64,000 bases of DNA, taken from contig NW_022985187.1 in the NCBI RefSeq assembly GCF_010093535.1, positions 478,051-542,050 on the forward strand. The letters are read 5' to 3'. Of this stretch, positions 1 through 10,786 are shown piece after piece. The stretch is from Lindgomyces ingoldianus. Taxonomy: Eukaryota; Ascomycota; Dothideomycetes; Pleosporales; Lindgomycetaceae. Positions within the stretch are counted from its first letter, which is position 1, and every line of letters begins with the position of its first letter. The translations under genes and the position numbers were made by a program. Under the pieces are notes generated by a model. It was not told where the DNA came from. It did not search any database and saw only the letters and a program-made list of their open reading frames with translations.

Positions 1-299
1 TCGTCCTGACGCGTTGCTGGTGCAGAAATGTGCACCAGTATCTCGTCCATTTTTGTCCAGTCTACCTAATGGTAAGCAGAGTAAAACGGCCATTGTATTG
101 CATCTGAGCACATATAGTTCTACTCGTAGCAATGCCCAAAGCCGCAAGGGGACTGTGATGCGAAGGGAGGAGGCGAGAGGTCACAGAACGCCTTCACTCG
201 TGGGTTGCGGGGCTCGGGATCTCCCGACACGCCAAGATTTTCCCGCGCACTTGAAGATCGATATTGCACGGCGACACCACAACCTACTACAACGACACC

Positions 300-2132
300 A
301 TGGCGCCCGCGTCTCTTCTGGATCTTGTGTCGGCGTTGCCCAGCAATGATGGCTGGGGCCCTCCGGCCTCGACCGAGACGATGCTGGACGGCGTGCCCTT
401 CCAGCCATACTCGAAAGCAGACAAACTCGGCCGCATGGCAGACTGGACCGAGGGCAAAGATCGGGATAGGGGGGGACGCCAGCAGTTCGGGCGTAACTAC
501 AGAGGTACATATCTGCTTCTTTTTCTTCTCGTTTGCCTCCCTGTTTTGCGCAACTGACCACGACCACGCAGATCAGCAAGTCTATGGCGCAAACCAAGCG
601 ACCAACCCCTTCGCTATCCAAGCCGCCGAAGAAGAGGCGACTTTCTCCGTTGTAGACAATACTCGAACTTCCGCTAGAGGCCGGGGATTTGGCAGGGGAG
701 GCGGTACCGTCTTCCGTGGTCGGGGACAGCGGGGTGGACAGGCGCAGCGAGGTGGGCGGGGCACCTTCCAGCGGGTTGGTGGCGGTCGCGGACAGCAGTA
801 CGACAACCGTGGTGGGCGAGGCGGCAGAGGGGGGCGGCGGTTCGGATGGAGGGACGACAAACCCCAGCGCAACCGTGATGCATCCGTCCAAGTCAAGCCG
901 GATTGGTCTGTCCTGGAGGAGATTGATTTCGCTCGTCTGGCGAAGCTAAACCTCGACACTGGCGAAGGCGAGGATATCGACAGCTATGGATTCTTGTTCT
1001 ACTACGACCGAAGTTACGACAAGCAACCTGGCGCCAAAACATCTGAGCGGAAACTCAATGTCCTGGAACGGGCAGCCTACAACGTCACCACATCGAGCGA
1101 TCCTATTATGCAAGAGCTGGCGGAGAAGGATGAGGCAACGATATTTGCCACCGACAACATCTTGTCCATGCTGATGTGCGCCACGAAGTCTGTCTACTCG
1201 TGGGATTTGGTCATAACACGGCGAGGGAACAAAGTCTTCATTGACAAGCGAGACAGCTCCAATCTGGATATGGTTACGGTGAACGAGAATGCAACGGATG
1301 CCCCTCTAGAGATCTCAGAGGGCAACAAGGATTCTATGAATAGTCCTGGTGCCCTCATGCTGGAGGCTACCCACATCAACAACGTCTTCCCCCTGCAGGT
1401 CGTCCTCGAGTCGCAGACATCAAAGCTCAGCATGCCCCACGAGCATCCATTCTACAACGAGGAAGTAGAGACAGATCCGCCAGCCTCAAAAGCGTACAGG
1501 TACCGCCGTTTCGATCTTTCATTAGAGCGAGACGAAGAGCCACTCAACTTGATCGTCCGAACCGAGCTTGATGCAGTTGTAAAGAACAACATCAATGGCG
1601 AAGATCAATACATGACGATCAAGGCTCTTAACGAATTCGACAATAAGGCACAGGGCAGCGGTGGTGCTTTGGATTGGCGAACAAAATTGGCAAGTCAAAG
1701 GGGTGCTGTCCTCGCTACTGAGATGAAGAACAACAGCTGCAAGTTGGCTAGGTGGGCAGTTCAGAGCATTCTGGCAAAGGCGGACACCATGAAGCTAGGG
1801 TATGCGCTTAACCTCTGCCATATGCACGCAAACATCTAATATTTGGTAGATTCGTCTCTCGAACAAACCCCAAGAACAACAACGACCATGTCATTCTTGG
1901 CGTCCTCACAAACAAGCCGCGTGACTTTGCCAACCAGATGGCTCTGAACCTCAACAATGGCTGGGGCATTGTCCGCACCATCGTTGATATGTGTCTCAAG
2001 ATGGATGAGGGCAAGTACGTCCTGGTGAAGGATCCGAACAAACCTGTGCTTAGACTGTACTCGGTACCGGATAATACCTTCGAGGAGGATGTTGAAGAGA
2101 GTGCAGTGGCGGAAGAGGATGGTGAGGAGTAA
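300..2132 (+). CDS. Translation initiation factor eIF3 subunit D
   Basis: The product is eIF3d, a subunit of the cytosolic eIF3 complex that helps load mRNA on the 40S ribosome and carries a cap-binding fold. I read three exons: 300-504, 572-1799 and 1850-2132. Introns are 67 and 50 nt with GT/AG borders, and the frame is kept at both junctions (571 aa). The start ([10 protein letters not shown]) is followed by the family's NDGWGPP and [17 protein letters not shown] motifs. An Arg/Gly-rich RNA-binding stretch lies near residues 90-150. Further on are [25 protein letters not shown], the DTMKLGF junction and HVILGV, all typical of eIF3d. The C-terminus is acidic ([16 protein letters not shown]). 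Length fits the family. It is convergent with the next gene, 131 bp apart. Identification is from recognised sequence motifs; I am very sure of the family and quite sure of the splice sites. Confidence 0.96.
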
Positions 2133-2263
2133 ACTGACGAAGGAGAATCGCAACACGAGATTGGTTTGGTAGATTGATAATCCGATAGACAGCGAGTATC
2201 ACTCGCCATGCTCAAGCATGACTAAAGAAAAGACAATATGACTGAAGACCAATTCATATCCTT

Positions 2264-2800
2264 TCAAAGCTTCGGAGCGTTGGCAAGTGCCTCCAGTGCA
2301 GACTTGTTGGCCAGGTTCCTATCAACAAGCCATGTAATGTAGTCATGTAGCCACGACTGGCAATTCCGACCCTGGTATACAAATTAGATTCTATACAAGT
2401 TTTTTCGCACTTGATTCCATGTCTGCCTACTCACTCCAAAAGGATCCAACGGCCTCGGACTGCACCCTGGAGGATCTACCCTCTTCGCTTCCATCTCTAG
2501 TCTATCCTTCGGCTCTACATCCTCACTCATCATCCCATCTCCCGGCGTGTCTACTACTAAATTATCTTCCACATCCACGATGGGCACTAGTTCGAACTTT
2601 CTAGGTTCGTCATCCAGATTGTAGTTTCGCCGGAAGCGCAGGCCGTACCCAGAAAAGGGAGTCCCAACTGCGTCGAAGGTCTTTCCGATTCGTGAATTAG
2701 TGAGAGAGGGTATGAAGAGAGCCCAGTGAGCGGGCACTTTGCCGTGGCTGATGTTGGAGAAGCCGCCGGGATAGGTTACGAGGTAGAGGGTGCGGGGCAT
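2264..2800 (-). CDS. Small fungal protein resembling the DUF6914 family
   Basis: I read two exons on the minus strand, 2800-2435 and 2371-2264, joined over a 63-nt intron with a perfect GTGAGT donor and a CAG acceptor (phase 0). The product is 157 aa. It opens with MPRTLYLVTYPGG and HWALFIPSLTN, and the second exon supplies GRNCQSWLHDYITWLV, the expected NCQ-x-W ending. Without the intron the frame ends early and lacks this motif, which is why I prefer the spliced model. The layout recalls a widespread fungal family I know as DUF6914; the name is from memory. The NCQ plus upstream HWA pattern loosely recalls papain-like NlpC/PPPDE folds, but I would not assign an activity. A second, diverged member lies at 32,022-32,399. 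Confidence 0.8.
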
Positions 2801-3401
2801 TCTGGGATTAGAGAGGTGGGATCGAAATTAGGGCAATTGGGTGAAGATTATAGAAGAGCTAGGAGTGACTGCTAAAAATTGACAAGTTCAAACATAGGGC
2901 TAGGCTTCTGGTGGAATTTATGTAGTTGTTGTTGCCGGATACTATGGTTTGTTCCCATAGTGACTAGGGTAAGGATTTGATTTTCAGAGCCAAGACCGTA
3001 GCCTCCTGATCATGGACAAGAACTTGAAGATTCTCGTGGGGATGAGGCAAAGATGGTGACTAGTAAATCCTGAAGGGGTGGCACGAAGCAAGGTATTTGG
3101 GTTATGAGAAACGTGTATTTGAAGGCTGTCATGGTTTCTAAAGATCTGCGTAGTCAAACTCTTTGACTCGTATGTAACTACCCCACCAGTAGCCTAGCCC
3201 ACCTTTCGTCGTTTACAAGATACGAGACTCATTTTTTCTCGTCACCTCTCACTAAGGACGAACCTTTAATATTCCATTTCAATGCTGAAAGCATGTTTGA
3301 TTCCGTTTTAGAGTTATATAGGTATTCTTAATTCTAAAGGCTAAATTTGGCGTTGTATCTTCCTCCCATCCTTCGAATTTAGATCGTCAAAAAACCTTAG
3401 G
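2801..3401. other. Intergenic region, nothing recognised
   Basis: This 601-bp stretch separates the divergent starts of the DUF6914-like gene (-) and the acyltransferase (+), so it must hold both promoters. I see AT-rich patches near 3230-3390 but no conserved element I can name, no tRNA and no credible short gene. Confidence 0.5.
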
Positions 3402-5120
3402 ATGACGCCAAAAGAGCGGGAATCCTGGATTGCTAGGTATGCAAATAAATACCATGCATGGCATACAACTACTCTCAATGGAAAGAAAGTGTATCAACGG
3501 CCCCTAGGACTAGTGGAGTGGTCTTTCGATACTGATGGAGTCGAATATGGAGGTCGAGCAGACATGAACGCGCTCCTTGCGCTCGAGATTCGTCATTCCC
3601 TCTCCAAGGAAGACTACCGCCGAAGAATTGCTCTGGCTTGGGCTAACCTGCGTCTCCAACATGTTATGCTCCAGAGCAAAGTCTATGAAGATAAAGAGAC
3701 TGGTCGAAGGAACTTCGTAGTAGAGCTTCACGGTAGTCAAGAGGATGTTGTAGAGGAGGCTCTCCGGTCAATAGTCTGGGTCGAGGACTCTTACCCATCC
3801 GTGGATGCCTATGAACTACACCGGCATAGCTTGAACGTTGGTCGTATCATTGACCCTTCACTATGCCTGTCACGTCTACACGTTCTTCCCCTCGATCCTC
3901 TTCCAAATGGCAACTTCCTATGTCGTTTCCTAGTCGTCATGGCGCACCAAATATCTGATGGCTTGTCCGCATATAACTGGTTCAGACACTTCTTCCACAT
4001 CCTTAACATGCCAGCCGCGGAGACTGAACGAGAAATCAAGTTCTTCAGGTCCGCAGAGAACATTGCATCGCGGCTTCCGCCCGCTCAAGAGGATCTGTAT
4101 CCGCCAATTTCGGGGAACAAGGCAAGACAGAGATGGTTCTGGGCGGTCCTGAGAGTCTTGAGACATGTTCGGAAAACGCTTCCGCGGACCTTTATTAATC
4201 CGCTTCGACGAGAGGAGAGGCTTTTAGAGGCTGTATCTTTTCCACCGACCTTCTCCAAAGTATTCGACTACTCTGCCGACCACAAGCCCCCAATGAATTC
4301 TTTTCATTGCGTCACCTCTCTCTCTAAACCCGCTTCTCAACGCCTCATCGACATATGCCGCTCTATTAACGTTAGCGTCGGTGCAGGCTGCTTCGCACTG
4401 GCCGGAATTTCCATGATGGAAATGGAGGAACGCCTTCACCCAAGCACCTCCAACGCCGAACGCCGTCCCTTCTCCGCATCATTCCCGCTAAACCCCCGAA
4501 CTTTCTTTGGATATACCGCACCAGCAGACTCGTGCATGTTATCATTCAGCGATGGAATTGTCTTGCCGTTCCTCCCCTCATCCTTCCCAATGGAAAGTCG
4601 ATTTAGGCTGATAGCTAGTCAAGCTAACCGACAATTGAGAGTGTATCAGAAGCGACTGAAATCCGCGGAAGTCAACATCAGCCTGGAACCATATTCCCCT
4701 GGCCGGTTACTGGCAAACGGATATCTCTTTCAGATTGAACGCGTGGAGGCGAAACTTCCAACTCATCGCAAGACTGGAATCAATCCCCAGGGCTCATACC
4801 CCGCAAACATTGGCCAATTTGGAGCTACATGTGGGGTCAGTTCTGTCGGCTCCACGGCAAGCTTCTTCAGGCCAGGTTTGTACGGCCTGAGTGATGTTGG
4901 AGCTGTGAGAGGGAAGGACTTTGCGGCAGATTTTAGAAGTTTGAAAATGTGCGTGAGAGCAAGAGAGAATGAGTTTCTGGTTGGGAGTTCGACAGATCAT
5001 GACGGAACTGTTAGCTTCAGTGTCTCGTATGATGGCAATGCGATCAGCGAAGAAGCTGCGGAAGCATGGGCCGAAAAGATCAGATCACTCCTTGAGGTAG
5101 GAGAGAGGCCCAGGCTCTGA
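3402..5120 (+). CDS. CAT/condensation-fold acyltransferase-like protein
   Basis: This is an intronless 572-aa protein. The only strong functional motif is HQISDG at residues 182-187, an exact HxxxDG active-site signature of the chloramphenicol acetyltransferase, BAHD and NRPS-condensation superfamily, in which the His acts as general base to move an acyl group from CoA or a carrier to OH or NH2. Supporting family-like pieces are the hydrophobic strand LCRFLVVMA just before it and SLSKPASQRLIDICRSINVSVGAG near residues 305-330. A DFG-like structural motif (usually DFGWG) is not obvious near the C-terminus. The start ATG is the first in the frame. It stands alone, with no synthase, P450 or transporter beside it, so I infer no pathway. 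Substrate is unknown; condensation-like fungal acyltransferases of the Tri3/alcohol acetyltransferase type are the nearest guess. Confidence 0.75.
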   Translation: MTPKERESWIARYANKYHAWHTTTLNGKKVYQRPLGLVEWSFDTDGVEYGGRADMNALLALEIRHSLSKEDYRRRIALAWANLRLQHVMLQSKVYEDKETGRRNFVVELHGSQEDVVEEALRSIVWVEDSYPSVDAYELHRHSLNVGRIIDPSLCLSRLHVLPLDPLPNGNFLCRFLVVMAHQISDGLSAYNWFRHFFHILNMPAAETEREIKFFRSAENIASRLPPAQEDLYPPISGNKARQRWFWAVLRVLRHVRKTLPRTFINPLRREERLLEAVSFPPTFSKVFDYSADHKPPMNSFHCVTSLSKPASQRLIDICRSINVSVGAGCFALAGISMMEMEERLHPSTSNAERRPFSASFPLNPRTFFGYTAPADSCMLSFSDGIVLPFLPSSFPMESRFRLIASQANRQLRVYQKRLKSAEVNISLEPYSPGRLLANGYLFQIERVEAKLPTHRKTGINPQGSYPANIGQFGATCGVSSVGSTASFFRPGLYGLSDVGAVRGKDFAADFRSLKMCVRARENEFLVGSSTDHDGTVSFSVSYDGNAISEEAAEAWAEKIRSLLEVGERPRL

Positions 5121-5994
5121 AATCGTTGATATCTTTCGAAGGAGCCGAACAAAAGTAGCATCTTGGCGGCTTGGAGGGAGTTTCTTTTCTTGTCTCAGAT
5201 CAGAGTTGTTGCAGCACCGTTGGCGAATTCATAGCGTCCTGTTTTGTTGAGCCCGACGTGCGAATATAGGCGGAAGAGAGGTTGCAGACCTCGTCACGTG
5301 GTTCACGAGAACAAAGGTTTGCCAATCAATCTCCATTTTAAGAACGGATGTTCGCATGGCTCTGCCGTCGTTCGTGCCACATGACCCTATTTTGGAGTAG
5401 CGCCACACAAGGACCAACTTCTCTCTTCCAGAGAAGCCTCCCCAAATCACAAGAGCATGGACAAGGACAAAACCTAAGATGTTCACATGAAGAAAGCGAA
5501 TTCAACTTCAGGCCTTGGAACTCAGCCTCCGGAAAGCTTATTCGCAAGATCTCACCGCCCGCTGGAAACATCGGCATCCGTGCACAAGAAAAGAAATATC
5601 TTCGTCTTGTGTAACCACAGACTCAGCCCCAAGGCCAACCGCCCAAGATGCCAGCTTGTAGATCTCTGTCATCTCACCACCTCATAAGAGGTTGACATCC
5701 AGCAAAAGTTGGCGTTCTAGGTCCTTAGGACTAGTTGCGGTGTCGCCGAGAATGAAGGGGCCTCGGAGCGGTAAAAGGCGTTGTATAGATACGCCCGTGT
5801 TCAGCCCTTTGGACTCTGTGTTGGCTGCCTGTTAAGAGGCTGAATTCTGCACAGGTCAGAAGCCATGGGGCGTTAAATATAAACTTAGAGGCCAGTCCCT
5901 GTGACTCCACATTCGAATGGCATCGTTCCTCTGCTGCTTGCTCTTTTGATATAAAGAATCGTTCCTCATAAATTTCATAATAGATCTTCCTAAT
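5121..5994. other. Intergenic region, no gene seen
   Basis: The 874-bp interval holds short open frames on both strands, but none has a family motif, a long run or splice partners. It should contain the acyltransferase 3' end and the promoter of the next gene. An AT-rich leader with ATATAAAG lies at about 5949, roughly 45 bp before the next start codon. Confidence 0.45.
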
Positions 5995-7369
5995 ATGCCC
6001 AACATCGAACTCCTACCCTCGCAGAAGGGTCAATTCTCCGAGTCTCCCATCCCATATACAGGCAATCCATTTCTACTCTGTTGGTTTGACATCCTACTCT
6101 TCGTCAAGAACGCTTGGTCTGTCATCGGTGTTCTACACCCTTGGAACCACTGGCCATGTGGAGAGCTCGATGAACTGTGTCTCTATTCCCTCAGGAACAT
6201 GATATGTCTCGCTGTACATGCATTCTTGATCGTCTTTCAATCCGCTTTCCTGATCTCGCTCCCATTCCTCATTTTGTTTCCCCTATGGATGGGTATCCTG
6301 TATATCGCCGCAGTGATGGCGGTTGTCCTGGCCACTTACTGGATTTTAAATGGTGCGAATGGCGGCGAGAATTCCCTGATGTCCACTGTCAATCTGGGTG
6401 ATGACGCCCTGAAACATGGAGATGAATGTTGGATCTACCTGAACGGAGTATCGGTTGGGTGAGTGCAGCTATCGTACTACAGTGTGAATGTACTGATATA
6501 GTACAGAAAGCATTGGCTCCGAGGAAACCTCAACCGCCTTGCCCTGACATTTCGCCGCCCTGTGGTAGGAGTCCACAATCGTACTTGGGGTATCGTCTTC
6601 GATCTCGTTCAATGTATCATCGAACGTAATTTTTGTTACGCAACCGTAGATATCCGGAATGCGTACCAGTTGATAAAATCATGCCTTCTTGACGAGAAAA
6701 ATAACAAAGTCATCCTGATTCTTCATAGCCAAGGCGGTATCGAAGGAGGGCTGATATTAGACTGGTTGCTGTGTGAACGTCAGTAGCCTTCTTCCACATA
6801 AATCTTTGCGATTGCTGATGACGAAAACAGTCCCACACGACATTATCCACAAGCTAGAGATCTATACATTCGGCTGTGCAGCAAACCATTTTAACAACCC
6901 ACACCGAACCTCTGCCTCTATGGCTGCCGCATCACAGAAATCGTCAAGTACAAGTGGTATTGACAAAGCCGTTCGCCATATCGAGCATTATGCTCATGAC
7001 TCTGAATTCGTGGCTCGGTGGGGTGTGTTGAGCTTCACTCATCTCCGAAACAGGTATATGGGCCGCGTTTTCATATGTTCAGGCATGGGTCATCTTCTGA
7101 ACCAGCATTACCTGAATCGTATGTTTCCTTTGGACACAGATAGTCGAGTACTCGAAAATAACAAATTTATGGACCAGGAGGTCAATTTCAACGGCAACGA
7201 TATGGCAAGGGAGACTTGGATCCGGACACTTATCAATGGAGGCAATGGAAACGGTAGCCCAAGGATAGAGGACATGCAGAGTCCTGTAGATACTGGAGCT
7301 CCCCGGAGTCGGGTGAGGGATTTCTCTCGGCTCTGGATGTACAGAAATGGTGGTACTCCTAGGGATTAG
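5995..7369 (+). CDS. Membrane-anchored alpha/beta-hydrolase-like fungal protein
   Basis: I read three exons: 5995-6458, 6507-6778 and 6831-7369. Introns are 48 nt (GTGAGT) and 52 nt (GTCAGT), and the product is 424 aa. Residues about 65-115 are strongly hydrophobic and predict two membrane helices (LIVFQSAFLISLPFLILF and the following stretch). After the first intron come GVHNRTWGIVFD and VILILHSQGGIEGGLILDWLL, a nucleophile-elbow-like sequence with Ser229. The second junction gives CELPHDIIHKLEIYTFG, then NHFNNPHR and HIEHYAHDSEFVARWGVL, where a catalytic His and Asp/Glu could lie. I recognise this pattern from uncharacterised fungal proteins with lipase-like folds, but no substrate is known to me. 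Removing the second intron restores the conserved text across a stop codon, which supports the model. The Ser as nucleophile is inferred. Confidence 0.8.
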
Positions 7370-7601
7370 GAAGACGGAGTGAGTTTTGTGTACCTGATTT
7401 AGTTATAGCATTCGCGAGAAGCTCAGCAGAGTGAGCTGAAGCACTGAAAACGTGGGCGAGAACACGAGGCAAGATAATCAAGACGCACATTTATTCTTGG
7501 GCCAATGCCCAAAGCTCAAGGATAATCTATTGAACCAGATTGACTATTGCACAGATGTATTTAACAGTGGATTGACGAGGGAAAGAGATGTCTGCGGTCA
7601 A

Positions 7602-8514
7602 TTATGCCTTTTGTGAAACGATCCCTGGAATATGTTAGTATCGATGAACGGCTTCTCATATTCGGGAAAGCCTACTCTCAACGTCGGCAACACTTTGGTC
7701 AAGAATTTGCTTGAGAACCCTCGGGTTTTCGAGCTCCTTCTCGATCTTGGCAATAATGGACTCAGCCAGCTCTCGCTGCTGCCTCTGTTTGACTTGCCCC
7801 TCGTAGCGCACCCACGAATCCAAGACGGCTTTCGCCTCGTGCGCGATGGAAGTCTTCTGCTCCAGCTCGTATGCCTGAGCCTCTAGCTGGGCGGTTTCCT
7901 AGTTCAATGTTAGCAATAATCGGCCCAACGGATATAGTCGCCATCGACAGAACACGGGCACCGCACCTTTGAAACCTCGAAGAGAGTCTTGGTGATGTCG
8001 ATAACGCCTCCGAGATCCTGGACACTCTCAATCCGTTGCTTTACGGCTGCAGTGTGATCAGCCCGAGCAGCGTTCAGAATGCCTTTGATCTTGTCGACCT
8101 GGGTCTGCGCATAATCCGACCAGGCAGGTCCGGCATAGTGAGCGACAGCCCAGAAGATGGTCAATAAACTGATGGCCACGATGGACTCCTCGTTGACCAC
8201 GTAGATCTCATTGCTAATTGCCGCAACCGATATACCCGCTCCGGCGGAGAGTACAGCCGCCTTGGACACGAAGCTATTCCCGGGTATCGAGTCCAAGATG
8301 GATTGCGCTTTCTTCTTGGGGTCCTCGGCGGGGACATTGGAGTTGTAGCGGGCCGGGGCGATCTGGGCCGTGATGGCTGGGAGGGTTCGGAATGGAAGAG
8401 TTGGTCGGAGGCGGGCGGCGCCTATTGCGATTGAGCACACGGGTCAATGGCATCTGAGACAGAGTTAAAGGACATGTACTTACCGACCGCGCTCCTTGCG
8501 AGACGGGAGGCCAT
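7602..8514 (-). CDS. ATP4: Mitochondrial F1Fo ATP synthase subunit 4 (subunit b)
   Basis: The product is the peripheral-stalk subunit b of the mitochondrial F1Fo ATP synthase. I read four minus-strand exons: 8514-8484, 8421-7967, 7898-7676 and 7624-7602 (243 aa, the usual size). Exon 1 gives MASRLARSAV, the start of a basic mitochondrial presequence. Exon 2 holds the hydrophobic hairpin (SKAAVLSAGAGISVAAISNE and IVAISLLTIFWAVAHY) and then the charged stalk helix. Exon 3 continues the coiled coil to VLKQILDQSVADVE, and a last 7-codon exon gives the expected short tail RIVSQKA. That exon follows a GTAGGC donor, an ACTAAC branch site and a CAG acceptor. If the last intron is retained the protein ends SRLSRI, so an alternative C-terminus is possible. 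It is divergent from the Noc4 gene with 180 bp between start codons. Confidence 0.93.
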
Positions 8515-8694
8515 TGCTGAGGATGAGAGTGGGGAGGTTTGAAGGCTGATGGTGTTGGTGTTGAGGAAATGAAGGAGCTTTCGGCGCCCAGGCACGCTTG
8601 CCGAGGTTCTACCGCCTCTAACATTTTTTGAGTAAAACCCTCTAATTTCACCTCGACATACACATCTCCCAGGTCTGGCTCTGGTACTGCTCGC
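8515..8694. promoter_or_regulatory. Shared bidirectional promoter of ATP4 and NOC4
   Basis: Only 180 bp separate the two divergent start codons, so both 5' leaders and core promoters must sit here. I see no clear TATA box; a CT-rich stretch lies at about 8625-8690 on the NOC4 side. The call rests on spacing and orientation alone. Confidence 0.5.
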
Positions 8695-10429
8695 ATGGCA
8701 GGCACTAAGAGAAAAAGAGATCCAACGAAGGAGGAACGTAGATCAGCCAAGTCCAAGACCACACGAAAGTCCCCCGTCGACGAAGACAGCCGTCAAGCAA
8801 CTATTTTGCGACTCGAATCGCAGATTCTCGATTCACGCCGGCACTTCAACAATATCGCAGCATTGATTCAATCTGCGAAGCAAGAAGATTCGGAACCTGA
8901 GACCGCGACTCTAGCCGCTGTCGCATTATGCCGAATTTTCTCGCGACTAATTTCTATGGGAGATTTGGTGAAGAGCAAGGGGATGTCACAGTCAGATGTG
9001 GTCATTGTGCAATGGTTGAAGGAGAGATACCGGGAATATCTAGACATGCTATTACTAGGGTATTATCTCCGGAGTGGGACTGCATTCAAGCAATCCTTAG
9101 CCCTGACTCTCCTAATGCGCCTGGTCAAAGAGGAGTCCAAGACACAAAACGATTACAACTGGAAACAGGGGCCACTTTCTAGAACAGTGGAGTCCATACT
9201 CCTGCTTCCTGAGAATGATCCTACTCGCGACGAGTTTGCTGAGAAGTATTTCAAGCAATTTGATGATGTTCGATTCTATACTTTCCAGACGATAAAGTAC
9301 GTACTTCACTGTCTTTCGTCGACCACAAAACTGATTCTAATAATCCTAGGACCTTCCTTGAATCTGGGCTTGAAGAATCTACTTACAAGTTCGCGTCTGC
9401 CAACGCTCTGTCACTGCTGATGATGCTGGATAATGTCCCCCAGTCGAAGGCCGATCTGGATAACTTCTACATGGGTGCTCCTACCCAATCAACAAACCCC
9501 ATGTATTCTCTGGCAAGCCACAAATCTCAAGCCCAGACTGCATGGCTCGCTGCTTTCCAATCCGGTCATAATAAAGAACAACGGAAGACGGTTCTCCGGG
9601 TCTTCTCCCACCAGATTGCACCGTGGTTTCGGCAACCCGAACTGCTGATGGATTTTTTAGCCGATTCTTATGACATTGGCGGAGCGACCTCATTACTTGC
9701 ATTGTCAGGACTTTACTACCTCATATCCGAAAGGAATCTCGACTACCCATCCTTCTACCAAAAGCTCTACTCTTTACTCGATGACACCATCCTGCATTCG
9801 AAACATAGATCACGCTTCTTCCGACTATTAGACACATTCATGTCTTCGACCCATTTGCCTGCTGCTCTTGTCGCTAGTTTTATCAAGCGGCTCGCACGAC
9901 TTGCTCTAAACGGTCCCCCAGCAGGCATCATCGTAGTGGTACCTTGGATATACAACATGTTCAAATGTCACCCTACGTGTACCTTTATGATCCACCGAGA
10001 GATTCGCGACGGAGACATCAAACAAGAGCTCGAGGAGGAGGGAATGGATGATCCATTCGACATGAGCGAGCAAGATCCAATGCTCACTGAAGCCATAGAG
10101 AGTAGTCTGTGGGAGATCGAGACATTACAATCACATTATCATCCAAATGTTGCAACCCTGGCGAAAATCATCTCGGAGCAATTTACAAAGCGTTCTTACA
10201 ATCTAGAGGACTTTCTAGATCATTCGTACAATGTGGTAAGGACTAACATTACCATAATTACCTATGGTTGGACTGTGACTAACTCTGTCCCTAGCTCCTC
10301 GATGCCGAACTATCTCGAGAGCTTAAGAAGGAGCCGGTGGTTGATTACAAGATTCCCAAGCATATCTTCAGTGCAGAGGAAGGAAATTTGGGTCCTCTTG
10401 GGGAGCTCATGTCTCAGGTGATTCAATGA
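8695..10429 (+). CDS. NOC4: Nucleolar complex protein 4 (Noc4, 40S subunit assembly)
   Basis: Noc4 works with Nop14 in the nucleolus and nucleus on small-subunit maturation and export. I read three exons: 8695-9296, 9350-10235 and 10295-10429. Introns are 53 nt (GTACGT) and 59 nt (GTAAGG), and the product is 540 aa. The N-terminus is basic and looks like a nuclear signal (MAGTKRKRDPTKEERRSAK). The middle is helical. The CBF/Mak21 domain covers roughly residues 310-450, with LSGLYYLISERNLDYPSFYQKLYSLLD, RSRFFRLLDTFMSSTHLPAALVASFIKRLARLAL and PPAGIIVVVPWIYNMFKCHP, all characteristic. DDPFDMSEQDP and SLWEIETLQSHYHPNVATLAKI follow, also a Noc4 hallmark. The last exon gives ELKKEPVVDY before a short tail. 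Family assignment is very secure; the first donor could shift by a few bases. Confidence 0.95.
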
Positions 10430-10786
10430 AATTAGAAAAGAGAATATAGGTAGAATACGCCTCCTCACACATAGGCTATCGATGCCGACTGGATGAAGTC
10501 CCATGAGACCAAGGATGCTCCAGTGATGCTGAGCTGCTACTCTAGCCTAAGATCCCCGAAGCCCTTGTTTTGCTTATCTATGAACGACTCTCTTGGGAGC
10601 ATGGCACAAGTAGGCGGATAATCATTTCCCCTAGCGTCTTGGCACTCTTCTGTGGACAAAGAACGCCCCACCATTCTCACTCACTTATTCTCCTCTTCTC
10701 CTCTTCGCGTCACCACAAACTGTTTAGAAAACTAGTAGTGGAACGTCGGCGGACACTAACTTGTGTGCAGACAAACAGTAACCAAC
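10430..10786. other. Intergenic region between NOC4 and the CCCH gene
   Basis: This 357-bp interval is the NOC4 3' flank and the CCCH gene promoter. A CT-rich tract (about 10,675-10,705) is the only feature I note. No gene or RNA is recognised. Confidence 0.4.

Noticed and set aside
181..891. Long minus-strand open frame (236 codons) over the first eIF3d exons
   Set aside because: It overlaps the eIF3d coding region and is Pro/Ser-rich because it is the antisense of Arg/Gly codons; no domain is visible.
3402..7369. Possible secondary-metabolite cluster (acyltransferase plus hydrolase-like gene)
   Set aside because: No backbone synthase, oxidase, transporter or regulator nearby; the flanking genes are housekeeping.
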